From Streptomyces sp. HD (GTDB lineage Bacteria > Actinomycetota > Actinomycetes > Streptomycetales > Streptomycetaceae): a stretch of DNA of 64,000 nucleotides. Under the pieces are notes generated by a model, which was given only the letters and a program-made list of their open reading frames with translations, did no database searches and was not told where the DNA came from. Shown piece by piece: positions 29,015 through 38,500 of this stretch; the stretch's first letter is position 1, and every line of letters starts with the position of its first letter. Made by a program: the position numbers and the translations under genes. The stretch is taken from NCBI RefSeq assembly GCF_028369295.1, contig NZ_JAQMYP010000008.1, positions 62,001 to 126,000 on the forward strand, given 5' to 3'.

Positions 29015-30805
29015 CTACGGAAGGTTCCCGGCGATGTCCCGCGCCGCGATGTAGCCGAACGTCATCGCCGGGCCGATCGTCGAGCCCGCCCCCGCGTAGC
29101 TGTGCCCCATCACGGCGGCGCTCGCGTTCCCGGCGGCGTACAGACCGGGGATCACCGAGCTGTCCTCGCGCAGCACCCGCGCCCGCGCGTCCGTGAGCAG
29201 GCCGCCCTTGGTGCCGAGGTCGCCCGGGACGATCCGGAAGGCGTGGTACGGGGGCAGCCAGAGCGGGGCCAGGCAGGAGTCGGGCAGGACGGACGGGTCC
29301 GTGTAGTAGTGGTCGTAGGCGCTGTCACCCCGGTGGAAGTCGGGGTCGTCCCCCTTCAGGGCCTGGGAGTTGAAGCGGTCCACGGTCGTGCGGAGGGCTG
29401 CTGCCGGGACGCCGATGGAGGTGGCGAGGGCGTCCAGGGTCCAGGCCTTGTGCGCGACGCCCGAGTCGTACCAGGCGGCGGGGAACGGCAGGGTCGGCAG
29501 GACGTCCTTGAAGAGGTAGCGGTTCCGGTAGTGCTGGTCGACGATCAGCCAGGACGGGATGGCCGGGTCGGTGGCGTTCACGTCGTACATAGTGTGGACG
29601 ACGTCGCTGTAGGGGGCGGCCTCGTTGACGAAGCGGGCTCCGGCGCCGTTGATCAGCAGGCCGCCGGGGAGGGTGCGTTCGGCGAGGCAGAAGTACGGCC
29701 GGCCGGGGAGCGGGATCGCCGGGCCCCACCAGGCGTCGTCCATGAGACCGAGGGCGGCGCCGATCCGGTGCCCGGCCTGGATGCCGTCGCCGGTGTTCTC
29801 CTTCGCGCCGACCGTCCAGTCCGTGCCGATCGGTTGACGCTGGTAGCGCTCGCGCATCGCCGCGTTGTGCTCGAAGCCGCCCGAGCCGACGATCACGCCC
29901 CGGCGGGCGCGGACCAGGCCGGGGCCGCCGTCCCGGGTGACGACCGCTCCGGTCACGGCGCCGCCCTCGACGTACAGGTCGGTGAGCGGTGTGCCGAGCC
30001 ACACGGGAACCCCGGCTGACCGCAGCCCCGCCCGCAGGCCGGCGGCCAGCGACTGCCCCATGGTCAGCGGCTTCTCGCCCCGCAGGGCGGCCGCCGTACC
30101 GCGCGCGAGGCACTCCGCGGCGACCGCGGCCCCCTTGGCGTTCACCGCGGCCAGGGCCAGCCACTTGTAGTCGGCGCTGAAGACGACCATGCCGGCCGGC
30201 ACGTCCATGTACGGCGGGTTCAACCGGGCCAGTTCGGGGCCGAGGAGGTTGCCGTCGAGCTGGGCGGGCTCTACTGAGCGGCCGTTCGGGAGACCGCCGG
30301 GCAGCTCGGGGTAGTAGTCGCTGTAGCCCTCCATCCAGCGGAACCGGAGCGGGCTGTTGGCCATGACGAAGGAGAGCATCGCCGGGCCGTGGGCGAGGAA
30401 GGCCCGCTGCCGGTCGGCGGGAACGTCCGGGCCGACGACGGCGGCGAGATAGGCGGCGGCCTTCGCGGGCGTGTCCGGAACGCCGGCCGCGAGGATCACC
30501 GAGTTGTTGGGGATCCAGATCCCGGCACCGGACCGGGCGGCGGATCCGCCGAAGGTGGCCGCCTTCTCCAGCACGACACAGCTCAGGCCCTGCTTGGCCG
30601 CGGTCAGGGCGGCGGTCATGCCGGCGGCTCCGGAGCCGATGACGACGACGTCGTAGGTGCCGAGGAGGGGCAGGTCGGCGGCCAGGGCGGTCTGCCGGGC
30701 CGTTCCGACGAGTCCGAGTGCGGCGGTGGCCGAGCCCGCGGCACCGGCGGCGAGGACGTGTCTTCGGGACGGGCTCGCGCTGGTGGAGCCGGAGTTGGTG
30801 GGCAT
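29015..30805 (-). CDS. FAD-dependent 3-ketosteroid dehydrogenase-like flavoprotein with Tat-type leader
   Basis: A 596-aa enzyme of the fumarate reductase/3-oxosteroid 1-dehydrogenase group. The N-terminal SRRHVLAAGAAGSATAALG resembles a Tat leader. It is followed by the FAD motif DVVVIGSGAAGMTAALTAAKQG, and GGSAARSGAGIWIPNN. A C-terminal SYAGAGSTIGPAMTFGYIA matches the region that holds the catalytic Tyr and Gly in KstD. An exported KstD-like enzyme is unusual. No steroid-degradation genes are nearby, so the substrate is open. Confidence 0.8.
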   Translation of the reverse strand: MPTNSGSTSASPSRRHVLAAGAAGSATAALGLVGTARQTALAADLPLLGTYDVVVIGSGAAGMTAALTAAKQGLSCVVLEKAATFGGSAARSGAGIWIPNNSVILAAGVPDTPAKAAAYLAAVVGPDVPADRQRAFLAHGPAMLSFVMANSPLRFRWMEGYSDYYPELPGGLPNGRSVEPAQLDGNLLGPELARLNPPYMDVPAGMVVFSADYKWLALAAVNAKGAAVAAECLARGTAAALRGEKPLTMGQSLAAGLRAGLRSAGVPVWLGTPLTDLYVEGGAVTGAVVTRDGGPGLVRARRGVIVGSGGFEHNAAMRERYQRQPIGTDWTVGAKENTGDGIQAGHRIGAALGLMDDAWWGPAIPLPGRPYFCLAERTLPGGLLINGAGARFVNEAAPYSDVVHTMYDVNATDPAIPSWLIVDQHYRNRYLFKDVLPTLPFPAAWYDSGVAHKAWTLDALATSIGVPAAALRTTVDRFNSQALKGDDPDFHRGDSAYDHYYTDPSVLPDSCLAPLWLPPYHAFRIVPGDLGTKGGLLTDARARVLREDSSVIPGLYAAGNASAAVMGHSYAGAGSTIGPAMTFGYIAARDIAGNLP

Positions 30806-30946
30806 GAAGGCCGCTCCCTACGGACGACGACGCCGCGCTCCTGAGGGTGTGTCAGAAACGTGAATGTGACGCGGCCACCTCGTGAAGTCAAGGCCTGTGC
30901 GGGGTCGTTGGAGTCGAGATCATGTCATCACGTCAGTGATCCCTGT

Positions 30947-31492
30947 TCACCGGCCTGCACCGTCAAGGGCCAGACAGTCCGCCCAGGCCGCCCCGCTGAG
31001 CAGCGGCCGGAAACGGGTGAACAGGGCGAACAGGTCGGGGCCGTAGCGTTCGCGGAACGCGGGATCGTGGTCGGCGAGATCGAGTTCGTTGGCGGCGGTC
31101 AGCTCGGCGAAGTCGCGACGACGGGGCGTGTCCGGGGTGTGCGACCGGCCGGTGAAGCGGTCGCGGAAGGGTGCACCAGGGTCCGCGAGGGCCGGATACC
31201 CGGCCGCGCGGTCGCAGGAGCCGTAGAAGTACACGATCGCCTCCGCCTCCGCGCCGATCACCTCCACCAGTTCGCCGCGGCGGGCGAGGGGCAGCAGAGC
31301 CGTCGGGAAGCCGTCGGTGCCGTAGAACGCATGGCAGAGACCGGCGAGTTGGAGAGCAGGACGGGCGTTCCAGACGGCGAGCCGGGCCCGTACGCGGCGC
31401 AGATGGACGAGAAGGGTGCCGCCGGGGTGCGGGACGGTCTCGGCGCCCAGGTCCTTGAGCAGGGACTCTGCCCGATCGATGGGGCTCGACAT
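30947..31492 (-). CDS. Conserved hypothetical protein (DUF6817-like)
   Basis: A 181-aa soluble protein. Conserved-looking features are HPGGTLLVHLRRV, LAGLCHAFYGTDGFP, and a short VIGAEAEAIVYFYGSCDR stretch; these resemble the DUF6817 family, whose activity is not known to me. It is divergent from a LysR gene, with a perfect LysR-type dyad between, so it may be the regulator's target. ATG 31492 is chosen; longer readings lack a ribosome site. Confidence 0.65.
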   Translation of the reverse strand: MSSPIDRAESLLKDLGAETVPHPGGTLLVHLRRVRARLAVWNARPALQLAGLCHAFYGTDGFPTALLPLARRGELVEVIGAEAEAIVYFYGSCDRAAGYPALADPGAPFRDRFTGRSHTPDTPRRRDFAELTAANELDLADHDPAFRERYGPDLFALFTRFRPLLSGAAWADCLALDGAGR

Positions 31493-31637
31493 GTGCCGTC
31501 CTTCCTGTCGCTCGTCCACTGTTTGGGTCGGCACCCGCTCCCTCCCCCCGCACCGTCCGGACTCGTCGGGGGGTGTGGAGCGGGTTGCCGCCCGGGCCCG
31601 TTCAGGATCGTCGTACAGCGGGCAAGGGCCAGTCAAT

Positions 31638-31664
31638 CCTTGGGATTTGTCGCTATACCCAAGG
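31638..31664. promoter_or_regulatory. LysR-type operator CCTTGGG-N13-CCCAAGG
   Basis: A perfect 7-bp dyad, 27 bp in all, lying 28 bp before the lysR start and about 146 bp from the divergent gene. The size, the AT-rich middle and the divergent-gene position fit a LysR regulatory-binding site. The proximity to lysR suggests autoregulation. Confidence 0.65.
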
Positions 31665-31691
31665 GATGGCTTGGAGCTTAACTTGGAGCTC

Positions 31692-32600
31692 ATGACCCTT
31701 GATGATCTACGTGTGTTCGTGGCCGTGTGCCGCGCCGGGAGTCTGAGTTCGGTGGCCCGGGAGCTGGGGTGCACGCAGTCGGCGGTGAGTCAGCATGTGA
31801 AGCGGCTGGAGCGGGAGACCGGGGTCGCGCTGCTGGAGCGACAGCCGCGGGGCGTCGTACCGACCCAGGCCGGACGAGTGCTGGAGGCGGCCGCCGCCGA
31901 GGGGATCTCCGGGCTGGATCTGGCGATACGGCAGCTGCGGGATCTGGTCGACGGCGAGAGCGGGTACGTCCGCGTGGCCACCGGCGCGACGACCGTACGG
32001 CACTTCATGTCGGAGGCCGTCGTCGCGTACCGGCGTCGGCATCCCCGGGTCAACCTGGAGTTCCGCACGGTGAGTTCGGGCCGGGGCAGCTTCGACGCGC
32101 TGGCCGACGGCACCCTCGACCTGGCCTGGATCACCCTCGGCCCACCGGTACGCGGCATCGAGCAGCGCCCGGTCGTGGAGCTGCCCTGGGTGCTGGCGGT
32201 ACGGTCCGACGATCCCCTGGCCGAGCGGCCGTACGTCGAGGCCGACGCCGACCTGCGTGACGTACGGCTGATCCGGTTGCCGCCGAACTCCGCCTCGGCC
32301 GCGCATCTGGACGCCGCCTGCGCCGAGTCGGGCGTCCGGTTCGCGCACGACACGAGCGTGGCCGACTGGGACACGGCACTGCTGCTGGCCGAGCTGGGGG
32401 TGGGCCGGGCGGTGGTGCCGGCGCTTCCGGGACTGCGGGTCCCCGGCGACGGCACCCTGCGCCTGATCCCCGTACCCGCCCTGCGGCCCCTCCCGGTGGG
32501 CTGGGCGGTCCGCCGCTGGGACGCACTCAGCCCGCCGGCGAGGGCCTTCGCGGACCTGGTGGAGGGGTACCGCCGACAGCGGGGCTCCTCTGCTACTTGA
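31692..32600 (+). CDS. LysR-family transcriptional regulator
   Basis: A 302-aa regulator. The N-terminal winged helix is clear (LSSVARELGCTQSAVSQHVKRLERETGVALLER), and a substrate-binding domain follows from about residue 90. ATG 31692 starts exactly at the typical MTLDDLRVFVAV. Its 3' end overlaps the convergent binding-protein gene by 8 bp. The likely target is the divergent DUF6817-like gene. Confidence 0.92.
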   Translation: MTLDDLRVFVAVCRAGSLSSVARELGCTQSAVSQHVKRLERETGVALLERQPRGVVPTQAGRVLEAAAAEGISGLDLAIRQLRDLVDGESGYVRVATGATTVRHFMSEAVVAYRRRHPRVNLEFRTVSSGRGSFDALADGTLDLAWITLGPPVRGIEQRPVVELPWVLAVRSDDPLAERPYVEADADLRDVRLIRLPPNSASAAHLDAACAESGVRFAHDTSVADWDTALLLAELGVGRAVVPALPGLRVPGDGTLRLIPVPALRPLPVGWAVRRWDALSPPARAFADLVEGYRRQRGSSAT

Positions 32601-33729
32601 GTCCGATCGCCGCGCAGGCCGCCGCGTACTCGGCGGTGCAGATGTCCTTGACGGTGTAGACGCCGTCCCGGACCACCGTGCTCTTGACGTTGTTCTTGGT
32701 GACGGGCACCACCGACACCAGCTGCGCCGGAATGTTCTTCTCCGACCCGCTGTCGACCGAGTCCTGCGTCAGCGCGTCGAACTCGATGTCCCGCCCCTGG
32801 ACCTTGTACACGGCCATCTTCGCGGCGTCGGTCGCCTCCAGTGCGAACGGCTTGTACACCGTCATGAACTGCTCGCCCGCGACGATCCGCTGCACCGCGT
32901 CCAGGTTGGCGTCCTGCCCGGTCACCGGCGGCATCTTGCTGACACCGGCGTCCTTGAGCGCCTCGATGACGGCGCCCGCCATGCCGTCGTTGGCCGAGTA
33001 GACGGCGGCGATGTTGTTCACGCCGATGGAGGCGATCGCCGTCTGCATGTTCTTCTTGGCGACCTCGGGCGACCATTTGTCGGTGTCGTACCGCTTGACG
33101 ATGTCGACCGCGCCCTCCAGTTCGCCGACCGCGCCCTTCTTGAACCGGCCCGTGTTCGGGTCGGCCGGGTCGCCGTTCATCATGACGACCTTGCTGGACG
33201 CCGCCTTCGAGCCGAGTTCCTCGACGAGCGAGCGTGCCTGGACCTCGCCGACGAGCTCGTTGTCGTGGGAGACGTACGCCGTGACCGGCCCCTCCGCGAG
33301 CCGGTCGTAGGCGATGACCGGAATGCCCGCGTCCTTGGCCTTCTGCACGTCCGACGCGATCGCCTTGGCGTCCAGCGCGTCGACCAGGATGACGTCCACC
33401 TGGTCGTCGATCATCTGCTGGAACTGCTGACTCTGCTTCTTCGGGCTCGCCTCGGCGTTGGCGTAGACGACCTTGCCCTTGTCGTTGGTGAGGGCGCCGA
33501 CTTCCTTCTTGATGAGGGGATAGTCGAACTTCTCGAAGCGCGCCGTGTCCTTGTCGGGCAGGAGCAGCCCCACCGTGATGTCGTCACCCTTCTCCGGCGC
33601 CTGAGAGCTGTCACCGCCCCCGATACCGTCGACGACCCCGCACGCCGTGAGCGTGAGGGCCGCGGCGGAAGCGGCGAGGGCTATGCCTGTACGGCGTACG
33701 GCGGAGGTGTGGGGGGTACGAGCATTCAC
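32593..33729 (-). CDS. Sugar ABC transporter substrate-binding lipoprotein (XylF-like)
   Basis: A 378-aa periplasmic-binding-protein lipoprotein. The signal ends in a lipobox (LTLTACG), so the mature protein is anchored at that Cys. The body matches xylose/ribose-binding proteins (ITVGLLLPDKDTARFEKFD, VILVDALDAKAIASDVQKAKDAGIPVIAYDR, GQDANLDAVQRI). The start is GTG 33729. No ATPase or permease gene is adjacent, so it is an orphan in this window; partners may be elsewhere or the gene may have been separated from them. Confidence 0.9.
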   Translation of the reverse strand: MNARTPHTSAVRRTGIALAASAAALTLTACGVVDGIGGGDSSQAPEKGDDITVGLLLPDKDTARFEKFDYPLIKKEVGALTNDKGKVVYANAEASPKKQSQQFQQMIDDQVDVILVDALDAKAIASDVQKAKDAGIPVIAYDRLAEGPVTAYVSHDNELVGEVQARSLVEELGSKAASSKVVMMNGDPADPNTGRFKKGAVGELEGAVDIVKRYDTDKWSPEVAKKNMQTAIASIGVNNIAAVYSANDGMAGAVIEALKDAGVSKMPPVTGQDANLDAVQRIVAGEQFMTVYKPFALEATDAAKMAVYKVQGRDIEFDALTQDSVDSGSEKNIPAQLVSVVPVTKNNVKSTVVRDGVYTVKDICTAEYAAACAAIGLK

Positions 33730-33770
33730 GAGTGGTGCCTTCTGACTGGAGGAGCGGCGTTGCGACCCGG

Positions 33771-33786
33771 GTTGGCGGTAGCCAAC
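33771..33786. promoter_or_regulatory. Dyad GTTGGC-GGTA-GCCAAC upstream of the binding-protein gene
   Basis: A perfect 6-bp inverted repeat 42 bp upstream of the GTG start. Its position fits an operator for a sugar-responsive repressor, or a short leader hairpin. Confidence 0.45.
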
Positions 33787-33844
33787 GCGCACTGGGCATG
33801 TCACGTCAAGGTGTTGTCGTAACGAGAAGGCAACCGTTTACTAC

Positions 33845-34297
33845 TCACGAGTACCGCTCCTTCAGGCGGAGTTCCGCCCAGACGGTCTTCCCGACGCCCC
33901 GCTCCGAAACTCCCCAGGTCAGAGCGAGGAGCTGAACAAGGATCAGCCCTCGGCCGCCCTCACCACCCGATTCCGCTTCCGTGACGAACCGCAGTTGCCG
34001 GTCGCCGCGCGCGTCGCTCACCTCGATGCGCAGGGTGCCCTCCGGGAGGAGAGTGAGCCGCAGTTCGAAGTCGCGCCCGGGAACGCGACCGTGGGTGACG
34101 GCGTTCGCGGCGAGCTCGGCGACGAGTTGCTGGGCGGTGTGGTTCGCGTCGCTGTCGTACGGGTGCCCCCAGGCGGCGAGTTGATGCGCGGCGAGACGTC
34201 TGGCCAGGCGGGCGCCTCGGGGGGTGGGGCTGAGGCGTTGGGCGAAGGTGACGGTGGGGGTGGGGGTGCTCGTGGGAGTGGCGATTTCTGCGTTCAC
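33845..34297 (-). CDS. RsbW-like ATP-binding protein (HATPase_c_2)
   Basis: A 150-aa protein with the GHKL ATPase fold of anti-sigma kinases. The N box is AQQLVAELAANAVTHG, and the G-box region is GGEGGRGLILVQLLA. In Streptomyces such proteins occur in many copies beside XRE/DUF5753 and DUF397 genes, as here: the divergent XRE and DUF397 genes follow. This is a presumed development or stress regulatory module. It starts at GTG 34297. Confidence 0.88.
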   Translation of the reverse strand: MNAEIATPTSTPTPTVTFAQRLSPTPRGARLARRLAAHQLAAWGHPYDSDANHTAQQLVAELAANAVTHGRVPGRDFELRLTLLPEGTLRIEVSDARGDRQLRFVTEAESGGEGGRGLILVQLLALTWGVSERGVGKTVWAELRLKERYS

Positions 34298-34430
34298 GTC
34301 ACTGAGCGTGGTCGGTTGTATCTAGTCTGACCAGGGGCGATTGCGCGACTCTGGGTAGCAGTACGGCTGCGGGGTGTGCCGGTGTCGGGCGGTCGGCCGT
34401 GACCACGACGACGTGAGGGCGGTGACGCAC

Positions 34431-35294
34431 GTGACGGACGAGCGGGAGCGGAGGCCGGAGACCCCGGCCGAGGCCGACGGAACCATCGAACTGTTCAGCA
34501 CGCTGGGCAAGATGCTGCGGCGACTGCGTGAGCGAACGGGGATGACGCAGAAGGAACTCGGGCAGCAGGTCGGGTACGGGCCCGATCAGATCTCGGCGAT
34601 GGAACGGGGAGTACGGGTGCCCCGGCCCGAGTTCCTGGAAAAGGCGGACGAACTGCTCAACGCCGGTGGGTTGTTGACGGACGCCATGGAGGACGTCGAG
34701 CAGGCGATGTCGAAGCGACGGACTCGGCATCCGGAGTGGTATCGGAGTTATGCGGCGTTGGAGGCGGAGGCGGTTGAGCTGCACTTCTATGCCATCCACG
34801 GCATGCCGGGGCTGCTACAGACCCCGGACTACGCGCACGCCGTGTTCGTCAAACGGCGCCCGCTCCTCAGCGAGGAGGCCATCGAGAAGCGGGTGTCGGA
34901 CCGGCTGTCCCGGCAGCAGGTCTTCGACCGCGCCCCGTTGCCGGTCATCAGCTACGTGCTCGAAGAGGTCATCCTGGACCGGCCGATCGGCGGGAAAGCG
35001 GTCTTCGCGGAGCAGTTGGAGCGCCTGCTGCGGATCAGCCGCCTGCGGGCCGTCGAGCTCCAGATCATGCCGACCAACGTCGAGGAACACCCCAACCTGG
35101 ACAGCGCGTTCAACCTTCTGACGCCCCAGAAGCATGCTCAAGTGGGCTACACAGAAGCGCAGGGCTATCCGAGGCTTATCACCGACGCGGAGGAAGTACG
35201 GAAGCTCGCCGAGCGCTATGGGATCATGCGGGCGCTGGCCCTCAATCCCTTGGAGTCCCGCGCCTTGATCGAGAAGAAGTTGGGGGAGCTGTGA
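34431..35294 (+). CDS. XRE-family regulator with DUF5753 ligand-like domain
   Basis: A 287-aa protein. The N-terminal HTH is LRERTGMTQKELGQQVGYGPDQISAMERG. The C-terminal ~180 residues match DUF5753 (PGLLQTPDYAHAVF, LEEVILDRPIGG, LQIMPTNVEEHPNLDSAFNLL). Relatives (WhiJ-like) are developmental regulators that work with a small DUF397 partner, encoded immediately downstream with a GTGA overlap. The start is uncertain among GTGs at 34413, 34422 and 34431; the last gives a GAGGG at a workable distance. Confidence 0.85.
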   Translation: MTDERERRPETPAEADGTIELFSTLGKMLRRLRERTGMTQKELGQQVGYGPDQISAMERGVRVPRPEFLEKADELLNAGGLLTDAMEDVEQAMSKRRTRHPEWYRSYAALEAEAVELHFYAIHGMPGLLQTPDYAHAVFVKRRPLLSEEAIEKRVSDRLSRQQVFDRAPLPVISYVLEEVILDRPIGGKAVFAEQLERLLRISRLRAVELQIMPTNVEEHPNLDSAFNLLTPQKHAQVGYTEAQGYPRLITDAEEVRKLAERYGIMRALALNPLESRALIEKKLGEL

Positions 35295-35545
35295 ACACCG
35301 ACAGACTCGACTGGTTCAAGTCCAGCTACAGCAGCGGCGAGGGCGGTGAATGCCTCGAAGTCGCCTACAGCTGGCGCAAGTCGACGTACAGCGGCGGCGA
35401 GGGCGGCGAATGCGTAGAGGTCGCCACCTGCCCCCACACCATCCACATCCGCGACTCCAAGAACCCCACCGGCCCTCGGCTCACCCTCTCCCCTGCCACC
35501 TGGTCGGCGTTCCTGTCAGGGGAGTTGGTCGGCGAGCGGGGCTAG
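35291..35545 (+). CDS. DUF397 protein with an internal duplication
   Basis: An 84-aa DUF397 partner of the upstream XRE regulator. Normal members have one WxKSSYSxxxGxCVEVA segment. Here it occurs twice in tandem: WFKSSYSSGEGGECLEVAYS, then WRKSTYSGGEGGECVEVA. The rest (IHIRDSKNPTGPRLTLSPATWSAFL) is normal. The duplication is clear at DNA level too (GGCGGCGAGGGCGGCGAATG). Its 3' end overlaps the convergent NACHT gene by 30 bp. Confidence 0.88.
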   Translation: MNTDRLDWFKSSYSSGEGGECLEVAYSWRKSTYSGGEGGECVEVATCPHTIHIRDSKNPTGPRLTLSPATWSAFLSGELVGERG

Positions 35546-38500
35546 CGCCTCGGCCGCTGCGATCGTGTCGGCGTCGGCGTGCTCGCGCAGGAACGGCAGG
35601 GTTGCCGGGTGCGCGGGCCAGCCGTAGGCGAGGGATTGCAGTGCGGCAGTCCGGTCCTCTGAATAGGGGCTGCCGACAGCGTGGCCCCGCAGGAACTCGA
35701 CTGCGCTCTCGTCCGGCGCGCAGACGGCGTACCAGCGCACGGCGTCGGCGCGGACCGAGGGAGCGGCATTGGAAGTGGCCAAGTCCTTGATCAGCGCATG
35801 GGTCAACGCGTCGTCACCCCGGCCCATGGCCAGCAGCGCCAGTGCCTGAAGCCTGATCGCGAAGGCGCTGCCGGTGTTCACACAGCCGCGGATCGTCTCC
35901 CACTTGACCGTCTCATCGCCCTGGTAGTGCCTCAGGGACAGCAGTGTCTGCCACTGAACCTGGGTTCCCGGATCGTTCTTCAGCCGGTCGAAGACCAACG
36001 CCCATGTGGAGGCGTCATCGCCTCTACGCCCGCACAAGTACGCCACAGCGTCGGCGCGCAGCTCCTGTTCGGGGTCGCCGACAGCCAACGCGCGCACCAG
36101 TTCCCAGGTTTCGGCCTCGTTCCCCCTTAGCCGTACGAGTCCGTAGAGAGCGGCCCGCCGGGCGCTCGCGCTGGACTCCGCGGCAACTCGGTCACGGAGG
36201 AACTCCCAGGTGTCGGTCTGGTCTCCCACCAGCTTCCACAGCATGGAGCAGGCTGCGGCACGGACCTGCTTGCTCGGGTCCTCAACGGCTCGGAGACGCG
36301 CCAGATGCCAGGTTTCGGGGTCGTCGCTGCGCAGGTCTCCCAGACTGAACAGGGCTTGCGATCGGACAAACCCGTCCTCGTCCTCGACGGCAAGTCTGCG
36401 TGCAATTTCCCAGTCCCCGCAGCACTGGGTGAGGTAATTGAGGGCCATGTGCCGCGCCGTGGGGTGTGGGTCCTCAATCGCCCGGCTGCGCATCAGTGCC
36501 GCCACGCGCTCGTCGTCGAGTACGTCGCCCAGACCGCGCAGTGCCTCCGCACGCACCTGCCCCTCGGGGGCCTCGACAGCTTGGCGGGCCAGCAACGCCC
36601 TGACTTCGCGACTCTTGCTCCGGTACAGAGCCAGCGCGGACAACGCCGCTACGCGGCGGGACTCACTGTCCGCGGATACGGTGAGGTCGGCCAGGGGCGC
36701 CCACAGATCATGGGGTTCGGTGTCGCCGCGAAGGGCCAGCGCCAGGGCACGGACTTGCAGCGAGGGATCCGTCATCGAGCGATCCGCCATCAGATCCTTG
36801 ATGCCGGATTCAAGCGCTCCGAGTTCAGGCAGAAGGGCCAAAGCCGTTCCACGGACGCTCGGGTCACCATCTGCGACCGCACTGATCCGGATCAGCTCAC
36901 GGACATCTCGCTCGGTTCCCCAACGCTCCGCCAGCTCCTTGAGCAAAGCCGCCCGAGCATGGCGGTTCGGGGAATGGACGGCCATGACCTGCTGGATCGC
37001 CGGCCTTTGGTAGAGCCTGGCCGCGCACTCTCCCGTCGTGGCGGTGCCCACAAACTGGCCGCGCAGGTGAAACCAGCGCAGATACCGGGAACGCCCGCTC
37101 CAGTGAGGCGGAAACATCGCCAGCGCCTGCTCGATGCCCTCAGTCTGAATCGCGATGTGATGCAGGTGCGTCTCCTCCGCGAGCGCAATCATCGCGTCCA
37201 CGACCGCTCTGCTCTGCGCAGCCAGCGCACCGATTCGGCGGACCTCGGCCAGCGCCCGCAGAGCCAACACCAGCAAAGGTGCTTCCCAACTCCGGTCGAC
37301 ACGTCGCCGATGCATCTCCAACAACCGATCGACAGCCGCCCCCGCCTCCCGCTCCCCGATCTGCCCGACCACCAGCAGCAACACCTCATGCCACGCCGGA
37401 TCCTCCGCCCGCCGAGCGAAGACCTCCTCGATGAACTCCTCCGGCGTCCACTCCCGCTCTCGGGTGTACCGCCGGTCGATGTCCACGGCAGCCAGGTACT
37501 CCAGGAAGGCCCGGTGAGCGAAGCCGTACACCCCGCCCCCGTAATGGCTGAGGATGAAGTTCCGCTCCCGGAACTGCCGCACCATCGTCCGCGCCGCCGA
37601 GACCGCCTGCGAGACCGGCAGTTCGTACTGCTCCCGCAGGTACTCCTTGAACGTGTCCAGCAGTTCGTCCTGGTGGATGTGGTTCCCGGCGATCCCCCCG
37701 TCCCCGTCCTGCATCCGCCGAGCGACGAGGCGCAGCAGCTCATGCCGGTCCTCGTCGCCCAGGTACGACAGGGCTTCGACGTCGGTGGGAGCGCGCAGGT
37801 TCTTGGCGTGCTCGTCCCAGTGGGCGACGAGGACCGCGACCGCGTGGCGGTAGACGCCCTGCCGGTCCCGAGGCAGTTCCCGACGTCGGCCGATGATCGC
37901 CAGGATCGTCAACAGCAGTGGATTCCCGGCGAGTTCACCCACCGGCCGCGAATACCCCACCGCCTCCGTAAGCCGTCGGCACAGACGGTCGGCGCGCTCC
38001 GTGTCGTTCGGATATGCGGTGCCGTACCACTGCCCGGCGAACCGCCGGATCTGCTCCTTGCTCAGGTCCTGGATCATGTAGTGCGCGAACCCGGCGCTGT
38101 CCAGCACCCCCCGCCGATACCCGATGACCCGCGATGTCACCACGACACGCACCCCGGCATCCCCGTACCGCCCGGCGAAGTCCGCGATCCGATGGCCGAC
38201 CTGTTCCCGCGCGGCAGGGTCGAAGAGTTCGTCCAGCCCGTCGAAGACGACGACAGCACGCCCCTCGGCCAGCAGTCGCTCGACCACCGGCACCGGCGGC
38301 GCCATCCCCTTCGTGCCGTGCAGATGCCTGAGGAATTCCTCGAAGGTCCGCTCCCGCCACTCCCCCGCCGCGTACTCCCGCAGCTCCACGACGAGCGGCA
38401 TCCGGCCGGCCAACGGCTCCAGCGGGGCGCCCGCCGGCATCTCCTGCGTCAGCGCGAGCGCCAGATGCCGGGCCAGCGTCGACTTTCCGGCCCCCGGGTC

